The translations under genes were made by a program, and so were the position numbers. The notes under the pieces are model-generated. The model did not search any database, was not told the origin of the DNA, and saw only the letters and a list, made by a program, of their open reading frames with translations. 64,000 bases of DNA from Numida meleagris (Eukaryota > Chordata > Aves > Galliformes > Numididae). Shown piece by piece: positions 48,845-59,790 of the stretch; within the stretch, counting starts at the first letter, position 1; each line of letters begins with the position of its first letter. The DNA lies in NCBI RefSeq assembly GCF_002078875.1, contig NC_034410.1, positions 146,534,851-146,598,850 of the forward strand. Direction: 5' to 3'.

Positions 48845-49057
48845 ATCTTGGATTTTAGGAAAAACTCTTCTCAGAAAGAGTGGTAATGCATTGGAACAGG
48901 CTGCCCAGGGAAGTGGTGAAGTAACCATCCCTGGAGATGTTCAAGAAAAGTGGAAATGTGGCACTGAGGACTGTGGTTTAATGGGCATGTTGGGGATGGT
49001 TTGATGGTTGCACTTGATGATTTTAGTGGCCTTTTCCAACTTTTATGATCCTATGAT
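48845..49057 (+). mobile_element. CR1 LINE 3' fragment
   Basis: TTCTCAGAAAGAGTGGTAAT, GGAACAGGCTGCCCAGGGAA, GGCACTGAGGACTGTGGTTT, AGTGGCCTTTTCCAACTTTT and a short decayed tail. Confidence 0.93.
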
Positions 49058-50589
49058 TTTCTCATTCTCATCTACAACATAGCTAAGAATATATGGCCAC
49101 ATCTTATGGGAGCCCGTGTCCATGATGTGTATTGAATCTCCCTTTCATGACCAGTATCAGGATTTCTCCCTGATCTCTCTGTCAAGAAACAGGATGGGAG
49201 GTCATGAAGAGATAGCTAAAAAGCCATGACTTTGCTTATAGGGGTATGGATAACTCAGCCTCACGGATCCTTATGTAGGTAGTCAGTCTTCTACCAGCCT
49301 TTGCCTTTAATGCTTTCCTGCAGCCTGTGATCAAGGAGCTCTTCTTGGGTGAGGATGGTTGAGGAGCACAGGTCCCTTTCCATGAAGATTCACTTTTCCA
49401 TATTGGCCTTTTGGGCTCTTTCCAAATCCACTGCTGCTTTCCTACAGGGCCATCCTAAGTGCTTCTCCCTCAGCCTGGGACCCTGCTGAGTGCACTTATC
49501 CTTCCCTGTCAGAAGGAGCTATAAAGAGAGATTAATTCTTTGGCTGGTGGCTGGAAGACTTTCATCAGCCTGCACATCTATGGTCAAGCAGAGTCTGAGA
49601 GGCTCATTTATCAGGGGAGATACATGGTGCTGTAAGGGGACAGACCACTGTTGTGTGATTTGGTTTCCCTCACACTGAAGTTTTCCTCTTTCCTTTTAGT
49701 TTTGAACAGGGACAATCTCTACAGCAGAGAAATCACTGTATCTCTGCTCTTCTCTGACTGTTCTTCCAAGGAACAGATTCCTCTGCAGTTTATTTGTTTT
49801 TTTCCAAGTTTTTCAATAGCATCTCATCCTATTTCAGCAGACGGTGTTCTATAGCCACCCACGAAGGAGGAATGAAATCCTTCCCCTGAATATTTCTCTC
49901 CAAACTTTTTCTTATTTTTTCATCTTCAGATATACAGATGAGCTATGAAATAAAGCCTCAGAGCTTCTTCATGACTAATGACATCTCTGGAAGAAAACTG
50001 GAGATTTTCCTCCTGAGTTCACATATTCTGGCAAGCAATTAAAGGGGGTGTAAGGGAGGCTGGAAAGAGATCCATGCAGACCTGGTCTGCTCAGTTCCCC
50101 AGAGACAGAGGCTCCACCATCTCTTGAAGCCCTTTTCTCATTGCTTGATAGCTTTTATGGGTCTTTTTGTTTGCTTTATACCTAATAGGAATTTCTCTTG
50201 TAGCAACCTGTAGAACTGGGGAACCCATATGACATTATGGTCATTCCATGAAAGCCTTTCCACCACATTAGCAGGAAGGGCTCCAGAATCGAGCTGGTGG
50301 AGAGGCCTTCAGATACTGGCCCTGTGCTTTTAGCATAGGGCTAGGTCCCTTCCGCTACACCCTAGGGTGCCCCAAGAGGCTGGAGAGATGCACTGACAAT
50401 GTGGCAGGCCTTGTTCAATAAGATGAACGATCTGAAAGATGGAGAGTTGTTCCGTGCATTTCCTTGAGATGACACTACATCACTACATTCACTGATGGTT
50501 TATTCTCTCCCCACTCACTTAAATCCTGAATTGGCCTCGTGTGCAGTTAGCCAGTTTGGTATGTCTGTAAACGTTGGCAGTTTAGAACA
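49058..50589. other. unique non-coding DNA
   Basis: Nothing recognisable as gene or repeat. Confidence 0.5.
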
Positions 50590-50671
50590 ATAGAATCATA
50601 GAATCGTTAAAGTTGGAAAAGACCACTGAGATCATCAAGTCCAACCATCAACCCATCACTACCATGCCTGC
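50590..50671 (-). mobile_element. short CR1 LINE 3' fragment
   Basis: ATAGAATCATAGAATCGTTA, AAGTTGGAAAAGACCACTG and CCATCAACCCATCACTACC. It is truncated exactly where the tail of the next CR1 begins. Confidence 0.92.
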
Positions 50672-50935
50672 TCATGGAATCATTAAGGTTGAAAAAGACC
50701 TCCAAGATCATCAAGTGCAACCACCGAGCTGTTACCACAATGCTCACTAAACCATGCCCCTAACTGCCACATCTCCACATTTCTTAAACACCTCCAGGGA
50801 TGTTGATACAAGCACTTCCCTAGGCAATCTGCTCCAGTGCACTTCTGCTCTTTGTGAGAAAAAAAATCTCCTAACAGGACTGGAGCTAAATTATCACCAT
50901 GCAGCCTTCTTCTGATAGCCCTACCAGGGTCCCCC
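50672..50935 (-). mobile_element. CR1 LINE 3' fragment abutting another CR1
   Basis: TCATGGAATCATTAAGGTTG, AAAAAGACCTCCAAGATCAT, AATGCTCACTAAACCATGCC and CTTAAACACCTCCAGGGATG, then TTCTGATAGCCCTACCAGG near its end. Same orientation as the 50.59 kb fragment, forming a head-to-tail pair. Confidence 0.9.
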
Positions 50936-53591
50936 AAAGCAGTGACTGAGTCCTCCAAAGATACCAATATTACCAAGTCTACAAAAAAAAAATTGTTTTC
51001 AAAAATGAAATAAATGTTGATTTCTTTTTTATTTGATTACCTGCCCTTGAGTCTGGAAGATCCATATCTTAATGTGTTTATTCACAATTTGATCTAGAAC
51101 ATGACCTTTTAAAAAATATTTGCCTATAAATATGATCCAGGAGCTGGTGTTTTCACAAATGGCAGATGTTCAAAACATAGCAGGTCTTACAGCTGCAGGA
51201 CTCCTTGCCAAGGGATGATGTGGATTCAGTTAATGAATACTGCTTCAAGAAGAGCCTGCACACATACTTGGAGAAGAGATCTATGGAGTGTTACTAAATA
51301 GACAAGTGACAACAGGATCAGGAAATGCCCCAAGCAAAGAACAGCTGGAGCCTGGGAGGTTGTTAGATGAGATACCACATCTGTCCTCGTCTTAATTTTT
51401 CCATTGAAAGAGCCCTACTTAGGGCCACAGTTGTTTAGAAAGAACCCTGGCCAGGATGGACCTGCCCTCATAAATCAATGGTGTTGCAAGACTTCAAATA
51501 TATCTTAGGAGTGACCATTCTGAATTTCATCTTTCTGACAGTCATGCCATCAACCACTTGTAGAGCTGTTTTTAATAAATGCCACAGTACTTTAAATGTA
51601 AGTGTTGGAAAAATAAATCAGCAGTGCAAAAAGATGCTAATCCTGCTCAAGCAATAAAGCAAGTCATTAAAGGGAGATTGTTTCTATCATCATTGCAGTC
51701 TCCGTGCTCATGGTAAATCCCAAGTTCATATTGTTCTCTTTAGATGTCCCATGTGAACTGGGACATTTGAAAGTCCCAGCTGGAAGTCCCGTGACTTCCA
51801 GCGAGCCTCAGAACTGGATCCCTCTTCTCTGCCCTCCCACATCATCATCTTGCATCCTTGCAAGCAAACCACTGTCAATGTTCCCTCAGTGGTGCAAGGT
51901 AAAATCTCACAGGATTGCTGAAACCAGTGACAAATGTGTTCCTTGATTTTCTCAGGGTTGCTTTGTGACCAGGAGAAGGCAGATGAGTTGAAAAGCAATA
52001 TTACCATTGATATATTCAGTCCTTGAATCTCTCTGAGTGCTCAGCAAGAAAAAGACGTGATTTGGGATAGGAAATATTTGTGCAACATTGAGCACTGGGG
52101 AGACCTTAGTTCTGATCAGTTTCTTCCATTCATTAGCAAAACAAATGAAGAAATAAGTGCAATGAGCAAGGCAGCTGTGTACCAACTGCAAATGGTGTGT
52201 CCGGAGGTGCAAACACTTCACACTGCTGGCATGGGTTGAGTACAGCTATAAGAACTGGAGGATACCTGGAACAGCATCCACATAATCCGTGTGATCTCCC
52301 CAGTGCATCCCACTGAGATGAGCTTAGCCTTTAAAAATATAATCCTTCTTCCAGGCATTATGTACCCCAGAATCCCAGATGTGTTCCTCCTGCTTGTTAG
52401 CATTTAACTGAAGTACCTGACATCCACGTATTTTTGCCCTCAGCTCATTCTGTATATGGTGGAGAGGGTCAGGCAGAGAGCCAAAACAGCCCAGAGAGAT
52501 GCTTCTCCCAGTTACTGGTGTTGTAACCGAGTTATGATTATAGGGTGTGCTTTCAGCGCCTTCAGATGGGCTGGACCTGCTCTTGGATACCCCTTCTTCC
52601 CCCAGAAAGGTCTCCCCAGGTCCCCTTTGTGTTTACATCAGAGGTCTCTGAAGGGCATGGGGCTTATTCAGACAAGATGCAATCTCAGTGCAAAAGTCAC
52701 TTGCCACCCCAGAGGAGTGCAGTGAGCCTGACCTGCTCTGTCTCTGATTTCTCTCTCTCTCTGATTCAGGTCTGTGTCAGCTTTTTCTTTGTTGTTTCTT
52801 TAAGCAGCTTTTCCAATTGATGCTGCTGGGGAAAAAAAAAAATCAAATAAAGAGAAATAAAGGGCTTGCAAGGTATGGCAGGAACGGGTCCAAAGGAGGC
52901 TGGTTGCTTAGCTGGGGCCAGCTATGGGCTCTCAGCTCCAAGGCTGTGGCCCCACAGCACAGAGCTTGCACCCAGAGCGAGCACGGCACATTGTGCTCTC
53001 CATCATTTACATGCAACCCTGCATCTTGTCCTTATGGCCCAGCAAGTTTCTCTAATAGCGTCCATCCTTTCTAAGATCCCCCACACCTTCGCCACTGCAT
53101 GTGGAGTATCCCACAGACCTCTACCACTGCAAATGGACAGCTGTGTGCATGCCTACCAGGAGCCTCTCCTCCTACATATGCACAAATGTATGTGCACTAA
53201 CACATACATGTTCGAGAAAGTACAAACAAATGCACAAGCACATAATTGTCAAATCAACTGCTCAGCTACCCCATGCACCCAAATTTCCTCCAGCACTCAT
53301 CCTGTGCTGTCACCCACATACATGCTTGCTGCTGCTGCCCCACACACACATGAAATGCCTCTATGCATGTGCAAAGCCCTGCATGCTCCATCCACATTCT
53401 GCAGATTCAGGAAATCTGATGGGAGCCCTCCTTACCTAGGACCTACTTCCAAGGGGGAACAAAGGATGTGGGACTCAACCCACAGCCCCCGCAGAGCCCT
53501 CCCTCTTGCAGCAGTACCCCAACCTTGCAAAGAGGCTTTCCAAACCCTTCCACCCTGCAAATACATCTTCATTTGTCCTCTTCCCGTGCAG

Positions 53592-53605
53592 CCACTAGAC
53601 GGCAG
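53592..53605 (+). promoter_or_regulatory. possible CTCF-like site
   Basis: CCACTAGACGGCAG matches the vertebrate CTCF core (CCASYAGRKGGCRS) with one mismatch. A single 14-bp match is weak on its own. Confidence 0.3.
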
Positions 53606-53609
53606 GTCA

Positions 53610-53850
53610 GGCTCGTAGAAATGCTCCCTCTTCCCAGGCAGTCGATGGGCTCATTTGTCCCGGTTCTCCTCACGTCGATGGGGCTGACAGTCGGCACTCA
53701 ACGCTCTGATTAAGATGCCACAGTTGAGTTAAAGCGCACATTAAGATTTGATGAGTAATTGATCAACCCATCAACGGGGACACGGGGCCAGAGAGAGGAG
53801 CTGAGGCTGCGGACACCTGGCTTGCATGTATTTAAATAAAAGTTATTAGA
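53610..53850. promoter_or_regulatory. candidate conserved non-coding element
   Basis: CpG-retaining segment (GGCTCGTAG, GCAGTCGATGG, CTCACGTCGATGG, CAACGCTCTG, AAAGCGCAC, CAACGGGGACACGGG) joined to GATTAAGATGCC, GAGTAATTGATCAACC and TTTAAATAAAAG. Resembles a conserved enhancer; inferred. Confidence 0.35.
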
Positions 53851-53890
53851 GAGTGTTAGTCTTTAAAGGGATAATGCTGGGTTTGTATAA

Positions 53891-54001
53891 GATTAGGATA
53901 GGGTAGGATAGGATAGGATAGGATAGGATAGGATAGGATAGGATAGGATAGGATAGGATAGGATAGGATAGGATAGGATAGGATAGGATAGGATAGGATA
54001 G
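53891..54001. repeat. (AGGAT)n pentanucleotide array
   Basis: About 20 nearly perfect AGGAT units running into the assembly gap. Confidence 0.95.
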
Positions 54002-54276
54002 NNNNNNNNNNNNNNNNNNNNNNNNNNNNNNNNNNNNNNNNNNNNNNNNNNNNNNNNNNNNNNNNNNNNNNNNNNNNNNNNNNNNNNNNNNNNNNNNNNN
54101 NNNNNNNNNNNNNNNNNNNNNNNNNNNNNNNNNNNNNNNNNNNNNNNNNNNNNNNNNNNNNNNNNNNNNNNNNNNNNNNNNNNNNNNNNNNNNNNNNNNN
54201 NNNNNNNNNNNNNNNNNNNNNNNNNNNNNNNNNNNNNNNNNNNNNNNNNNNNNNNNNNNNNNNNNNNNNNNNNNNN
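54002..54276. other. assembly gap, 275 N
   Basis: Unsequenced bases between two different pentanucleotide arrays. The true length is unknown. Confidence 0.99.
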
Positions 54277-54372
54277 AGAAAAGAAAAGAAAAGAAAAGAA
54301 AAGAAAAGAAAAGAAAAGAAAAGAAAAGAAAAGAAAAGAAAAGAAAAGAAAAGAAAAGAAAAGAAAAGAAAG
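54277..54372. repeat. (AAAAG)n pentanucleotide array
   Basis: About 19 perfect AGAAA/AAAAG units directly after the gap, ending at a CR1-like fragment. Confidence 0.95.
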
Positions 54373-54425
54373 GAATTCAGTTGGGAGGGACCTACAAAGA
54401 CTGAGTCCGACTGTCTGACCATTTT
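54373..54425 (-). mobile_element. probable short CR1 LINE 3' fragment
   Basis: GTTGGGAGGGACCTACAAAG followed by GAGTCCGACTGTCTG resembles the antisense CR1 segment just inside the 3' tail. The tail itself is replaced by the AAAAG array. Confidence 0.5.
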
Positions 54426-55271
54426 GGTGTTAACCAAATGTTAAAACATATTAATCAAGGGGATTATCCAGATGCTTCTGGAAGATTGAGATGGGACTGC
54501 TATGGAGTTGCTGAGTGCAATAAATGGGTTTGATATAAACAGTGATCTAAAATCCTGGTTTCCATATATACTTTGAAGGGCATATTCACGTTTTACCTTG
54601 GACAAATAACCTTTGTGCTAATGGCAAAGTGCTGACATTGACTAATTCTTTCCCAATTTTACATCAGCAGAGCTGGGTGTCTCTGTGTGGACCAGGAGGT
54701 ATAAATAGACACATACATGCCTGATGCAGATATTCAGGGCTCCAGCCCCTCTTGCCTTTATATTCTGTGGCTATTGAAAAAAAATGAATGAGAAGTGATT
54801 GTAAAATGTTAGTGCCTTACTTCACCATTCGATCAAAGCCACACTTGTGCTTCAGTGTTCATAGACACAGGGACTTCAATACCAGCCCATCAGAAAAAGG
54901 GTTTCCTTTAAACTCAGGACTGTCACAGGAAGGTAATATAAGGAGATATAATATACCTCTAGTAAGAGTACACAATTCTTGCAGAGAAAACTTAGTTTTC
55001 TTTTTACACACATATTTATACACTGTAATAGACATGCACATGAAAATGTAAACTAAACCCTATGCATTGTAGGTGGAGGAATATAAATCTACTATAAATC
55101 TGTGTCTCTTAATGAAGAAAGAAAGAAGAAAACCTGGTCCACACTCTGAAATAATAATGCTAGGAGCTGCAGTGAGAATAAATTTACACTTTTTCCTCTC
55201 TGTCCTCCAGCATTTGACTGTGGACAGCCTTTTCCAAAGGATTTTTTTTTGTTTGCTTTCTGCTATTGCAG
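54426..55271. other. unique non-coding DNA
   Basis: Nothing recognisable as gene or repeat. Confidence 0.5.
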
Positions 55272-55375
55272 AGTCATAGAATCATAGAATCATTGAAGTT
55301 GGAAAAGACAACTAAATTCATCTAGTCCAACCATCAAGTCATCACCATCATGCCCACTAAACCACATCCCTCAAA
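55272..55375 (-). mobile_element. CR1 LINE 3' fragment
   Basis: GTCATAGAATCATAGAATC, ATTGAAGTTGGAAAAGACA, CATCTAGTCCAACCATCAAG and CATGCCCACTAAACCACATC. Confidence 0.93.
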
Positions 55376-55889
55376 TTGTAAAGGTTTGGTTTCTTTTAGT
55401 AAGGACTTTGCACCATGTGAAGTCCCATTTCTTGTACCCACTGCTTTTAGTAAGAGATGTCCAAGGAGCTGGGACACATTCTGAGCTGTCTGACCCAGAA
55501 GCTGATCTGCAATCCCGTTTGCATGTGGACCCTTGAAAAATCTTAAATTAATAGGCAAAAAGACTGGGAGAAGACCATAGAAAACAAGGAATAATTTTTG
55601 AGCACTTTTCTAAGTGTGCAGCACATCATTTTGGTGGAAAATGGCATTTTATTCTGCTTGAAAATCCTGACACCTGGAGTTTGCATTCTGCAGCCAAAAA
55701 TACACATATAAAAATTTGAAATTGATCCTCAGAGCAAAATCCACCTGGAAATATTTTGTTCTGATGTTCCACTGTTTTAGTTCAGTCAAATAAAAATGTT
55801 CCATCTCACTGGCAGTGAAACATGGTAGAAATCTCAACTTCATAATCCAATATATTGTTAAACCCAAGGTTTAACTATAAACACTCAAA

Positions 55890-56160
55890 GCAATCTGGAT
55901 GCCTGGAAAGAGCTGAAGCAGTGCGTTTTCCCTCGGCATCGCAAAATATTTTGCCACTTTGAAAGTGAAGCGAGGCAGTGGAAACAACTCATTTCAACCA
56001 TTTTCACATTAAGAAAAATCACCGCAATCAGCCTGATCCCGAGACGATTTTGACAAGAATACATTTTCCGGTAGAAAATTCCACTCTCAGAAAGTGTCGA
56101 GCAGCGTTTTGTGGCATTATCACAAAGGCATCGCTTCAAATAACACTGAGATGGGGATAA
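55890..56160. promoter_or_regulatory. strong candidate conserved non-coding element
   Basis: At least nine CpGs are kept in a moderately AT-rich block (GTGCGTTTTCC, CCTCGGCATCGC, GAAGCGAGGC, ATCACCGCAATC, TCCCGAGACG, TTTCCGGTAG, GTGTCGAGCAGCG, GCATCGCTTC). No coding frame is persuasive. CpG retention outside an island suggests an unmethylated or constrained sequence. Function is inferred. Confidence 0.4.
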
Positions 56161-56198
56161 GCTGCATCTCTATGGACTACAAGATTTTTCTCTGTTTT

Positions 56199-56229
56199 GG
56201 GGGACTTGGGGGGGGGTGAGAGGGGAGGG
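56199..56229 (+). other. canonical G-quadruplex motif
   Basis: Four G tracts (G5, G9, G4, G3) with loops of 4, 5 and 1 bases. It lies just downstream of the 55.9-56.16 kb block. Confidence 0.7.
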
Positions 56230-56645
56230 AAGTTACCTGCAATGAAGCATGAGCTTGCAGCATCGTGAAATCTGCCTTAAAATAAAGGAAGAGCTACCTA
56301 AGTAAAAATTATGGAGAAAAATGATTCTATTCTCACATGTAAAGAGATCTACCTTGCATGAAATTGAACCTCTATGACATTTGTGCTGCAGAGCTGCCTC
56401 GGTTTCCCTCTTGCTTTTGGCTTTGTTGATGCACTATGTGCTCAGGTGCAAAGGTGGTGTTCAAATTTTGGGCGACAAAAGCAAGGGAACAGAAGGATCG
56501 CATTGCAAACCGTTCTCTGCTAGGGATATTTTTCTGCTTTCTGAAGGGAGCCTGGTAAGACTCAGAAAAATGGGAAGGGTGCATGTATCCAGCAGTTTGC
56601 TGTGAGTTGTTCCAGTGCATGGTCTGGTGAGACTGACTAATTCAC

Positions 56646-57192
56646 AATAAAGAAAAAGAAAAAGGAAAGAAAAAGGAAAGAAAAAGGAAAGGAAAGGAAA
56701 AGGAAAAGGAAAAGGAAAAGGAAAAGGAAAAGGAAAAGGAAAAGGAAAAGGAAAAGGAAAAGGAAAGGAAAAGGAAAAGGAAAGGAAAAGGAAAGGAAAG
56801 GAAAAGGAAAGGAAAGGAAAGGAAAGGAAAGGAAAGGAAAGGAAAGGAAAGGAAAGGAAAGGAAAGGAAAGGAAAGGAAAGGAAAGGAAAGGAAAGGNNN
56901 NNAAGAAAAAAGGAAAAGAAAAAAAGAAAAAAGAAAAAAGAAAAAAGAAAAAAGAAAAAAGAAAAAAGAAAAAAGAAAAAAGAAAAAAGAAAAAAGAAAA
57001 AAAAAAGAAAAAGAAAAAAAAGAAAAAAGAAAAAAGAAAAAAGAAAAAAGAAAAAAGAAAAAAGAAAAAAGAAAAAAGAAAAAAGAAAAAAGAAAAAAGA
57101 AAAAAAGAAAAAAGAAAAAAAGAAAAAAGAGAAAGAAAAAAAAGAAAAAGAAAAAGAAAAGAAAAAGAAGAAGAAAAAGAAAAAGAAAAAAA
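56646..57192. repeat. ~545-bp purine-only tract
   Basis: The + strand runs from GAAAAAG into long GGAAA-type arrays (GGAAAA, then GGAAA), then after a 5-N gap into AAAAAG arrays. Pyrimidines are essentially absent. Open frames through it encode only Phe/Ser/Leu-type low complexity on the minus strand and are not genes. The copy number is unreliable because the assembly breaks inside it. Confidence 0.96.
56898..56902. other. assembly gap, 5 N
   Basis: A placeholder gap at the point where the repeat unit changes from GGAAA to AAAAAG. Confidence 0.99.
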
Positions 57193-57635
57193 CAGATATT
57201 AGGTGAAAAGTCTTGATAATTGCCACCAAAATTTGCAAACTGTTTTTCTGCTGGCTATGAATGCAGAAAGAAACAGATTTAGGGCAGTGAGAGAAAAGTA
57301 AATTTCCAGGATTTCCAGCTTGGAGTTATCTCCAAAAATAAAACAAAGGTCAGAAAATACATGTTGATTTTATTATCTATTTTTTGAAGCTGTCACACCT
57401 TAATGCAGGATGGTGCCAAGGAAGTGGCAGTGCCCTGGCAGTGCTTTGCAGGGCTGCGGCAGGGAGCAGGCTGGCTTCTCTGCAGCCACAATTGAAGGTG
57501 GCATTTGGAGTGTGCAATTACGCATATCCTTTCTTTTCTCATCTCCACCAGCTCTTGCAATCCTGCTGCTCCTGCTACTATTTACTGCTGAGGGTGGCTG
57601 AATTCTGCGTGCTGCCTGCTTGGCCTGAATTTCAT

Positions 57636-57658
57636 CACACAGACACACACACACACAG
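57636..57658. repeat. short (CA)n repeat
   Basis: About nine AC units. Confidence 0.8.
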
Positions 57659-57709
57659 AGCGCATCCCCACCTCCAGCTGGATGCAGAGGTGGCAAAAAA
57701 ATACATTAA

Positions 57710-57738
57710 AATATATATATATATAATAATAATAATAA
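57710..57738. repeat. (AT)n then (AAT)n microsatellite
   Basis: An alternating AT run passes into AAT trinucleotides. Confidence 0.9.
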
Positions 57739-58438
57739 AAAACAGCTCTTCATTTTCCAGCTGTCTCTCTTTATTGCACAGGAAAGGGAATCCTGCTGGG
57801 AGAAGGAAAACTGGGGAGCACAGGTTAAAAATTTGCACAACTCATGTTAACTTTCCTGTTATTTTTTTTCTCTCCTACTTGTCCTGTTACCTTCAATCCT
57901 GCTGTGGAAAAGCAATTTTTTTTTCTATTACAGCTGTGCTGGGAGCGCCTTGGTTTTATGCAAGCACAAGAGCAGTTTTGGTGCCAAGGAGGCCACTGGA
58001 GCAGCTGCTTCTCTGAGAACCCTATGAGAGCCATTAGAGATGTCCAAGTCTAGAGAGAGTTAATTCCTCAGTCCCATAAGCCCCTCTGTAATTCTCATGC
58101 AAATCTTACAGAAATGGCATTTCTGCCCTGCAGAATGTGTAGCAATCAGACAGTGTTATTCTAGAGTATTTAAGAATCACTGGGAGAGAGAGTTAGCCAA
58201 ACATAAAACATGCACCTCCATCATTTCTTCTGGCTTCTGAACATGCTTCATCAGCCCAAATCATAGATCTGAAGGGAAAAAAGGCAAAAAAAAATTGGTG
58301 AATATGTGGGTGTGGGGACATCCCAGGCCCCTGAACCCCTCTTTCTGCACCCACAAGACTGAGGCTTTCCAGCCATGCCAATTACACTTCCTGCTTCACC
58401 AATGAGAGGGTCAGGTGTCAGGTCAGGTTTCTTGGGAG

Positions 58439-58463
58439 AAACAACAACAACAACAACAACAAA
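58439..58463. repeat. (CAA)n microsatellite
   Basis: Seven to eight CAA units. Confidence 0.9.
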
Positions 58464-59239
58464 AATAGGGAGAAGATACCTCTGAAAATGCTAACAAAAA
58501 TACAAACCTATATGAGGAAATGAAAATGCATGAACCCACCACCATTAAGAATTCTAGCCCAGGTCAAAATGACAACAGTAGTAGTGTCCCACCTTCCCAC
58601 GGATATCCCTCTGTGACCGAAAGGACACAAAGGGGACAAAATAGCTCAGTTTATGCAACGGTGGATGTGGCACTGCATACTCAGTCAGACCTTGGGTGAA
58701 TCCTTTGAATTTACTAGAAGTTAGTTGTACTCATCCCTTGCCCACAGCAAACCAAGCCAAAAGATGGAGCAAGCGTTGGAGCTTTTCCCCAATTTCTCCT
58801 TGCATAGCAAAATGGTTGTTCCAAACACTGGTTTCTTTCCAGCAGCCCTTGCATTTCTCCTCTGTTTTGACTTGAAATGTGACTTTGGCTTTCAAGTATA
58901 AAAGAGGAGAAACAAGAGCTGACACTTGCGTCAATATAAAACAACAGTTTTTGCCTCATTTAGACTTAGTGCCACGAGTGTTTTTGCTTGCTGCTTTTTA
59001 AAAAGGAAACAAAACAACATTTGACACTGAGTGCTAGGTATCTCTTTCTTTCAGAAATCTGCTCTGCGGCAAATCTTTCTGTTCACAGCCACAGAAATGA
59101 CTTAGGTGGGATGGGAAAATCTCAGTTCCAATCACCCCGCTGAAACAAGGGCCAGGAGAGATTTGCTTAGACTTTATTTGAGGATAAAAAAAAATAATTT
59201 TTAATGCAAAAAAATTACAAAGAGGATTTCTCTTTGCAG

Positions 59240-59790
59240 CATCTTACGGGCAGAAATTGTTCTTTTTCGCTTTCTGTCTTTGGAAGCATCCCAACTGTTT
59301 CCAAGCATCCAGAAGTCAGCCAAGTGAGGGTTTTCATTAGCAAACACTATGCTGTTCATGGACTTACCAGTTCATATGGTTGACTGCATCGCTCTTAAAT
59401 CACGCTTAGAGTTTGCTAAGGATTATTTAGCAAAGGGCTTGTGTTTGCTGCCTGATCCCCCAGTAACATTTTCTGCGCTTCTCACCACACAAGGAGGCAG
59501 CGGATGTGCATTAAGTGCTTGCACGCTGTGTGTTTACAAACACATCCGACCACTGCAGGTCGGCTCTATGAATGCCGCTCGGCAGCGGATGCAAATTGCT
59601 TTCGCTCAGTCAATGAACTCCGAGCGTTTCACAGCAGCCACAGACCTGGCCCTCTGCATATTCCTCTGCAGCATATATTTATCTAACTAATCTTCAAGAT
59701 ATTAGAGATAATCTTTGCCGTTTTCCTTTAATGAATGGCTGACATGCTTGCCTGGAAGCTGTTACTGCAGAGACCACCAGAGAGAAGAAA
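59240..59790. promoter_or_regulatory. strong candidate conserved non-coding element
   Basis: A roughly 550-bp block keeps many CpGs (TTACGGGC, CATCGCTC, TCACGC, GCAGCGGATG twice, GCACGCTG, CATCCGACC, GTCGGC, GCCGCTCGG, TTTCGCTC, TCCGAGCG). It carries recognisable factor-type motifs: an exact POU octamer ATGCAAAT (59,589-59,596), TGTTTAC/AAACACA forkhead-like arms (59,529-59,544) and TTAAT near 59,510 and 59,740. No splice-flanked coding exon is evident. By composition it is the best enhancer candidate in the window. Confidence 0.45.

Larger units (their letters stand above)
50936..53890. other. unique intergenic DNA, about 3 kb
   Basis: No gene is firmly recognised. The longest repeat-free frame of the window (52,866-53,618, + strand, 250 codons) lies here. 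Its residues are rich in His, Cys, Pro and Ser with no domain, and a 112-codon frame overlaps it. A candidate CTCF-like site and regulatory block at 53.6-53.85 kb are listed separately. Confidence 0.5.
55376..56645. other. unique non-coding DNA
   Basis: Contains a candidate regulatory block (55.89-56.16 kb) and a G-quadruplex motif (56.2 kb), listed separately. No gene is recognised. Confidence 0.5.

Noticed and set aside
53856..54437. A 193-codon minus-strand frame across the gap
   Set aside because: It is a translation of AAAAG and AGGAT repeats and N bases, giving low-complexity residues and unknowns. It is not a gene.
57195..57220. GATATTAGGTGAAAAG after the purine tract, reminiscent of the CR1 ORF2 end
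   Set aside because: Fewer than 20 matching bases with no continuation, so coincidence is likely.
56642..57238. A 198-codon minus-strand frame rich in Phe and Ser
   Set aside because: It is the complement of the purine tract and has no coding meaning.
57384..58016. A 210-codon plus-strand frame
   Set aside because: It runs through the CA and AT/AAT microsatellites, has no domain, and is overlapped by frames on both strands.
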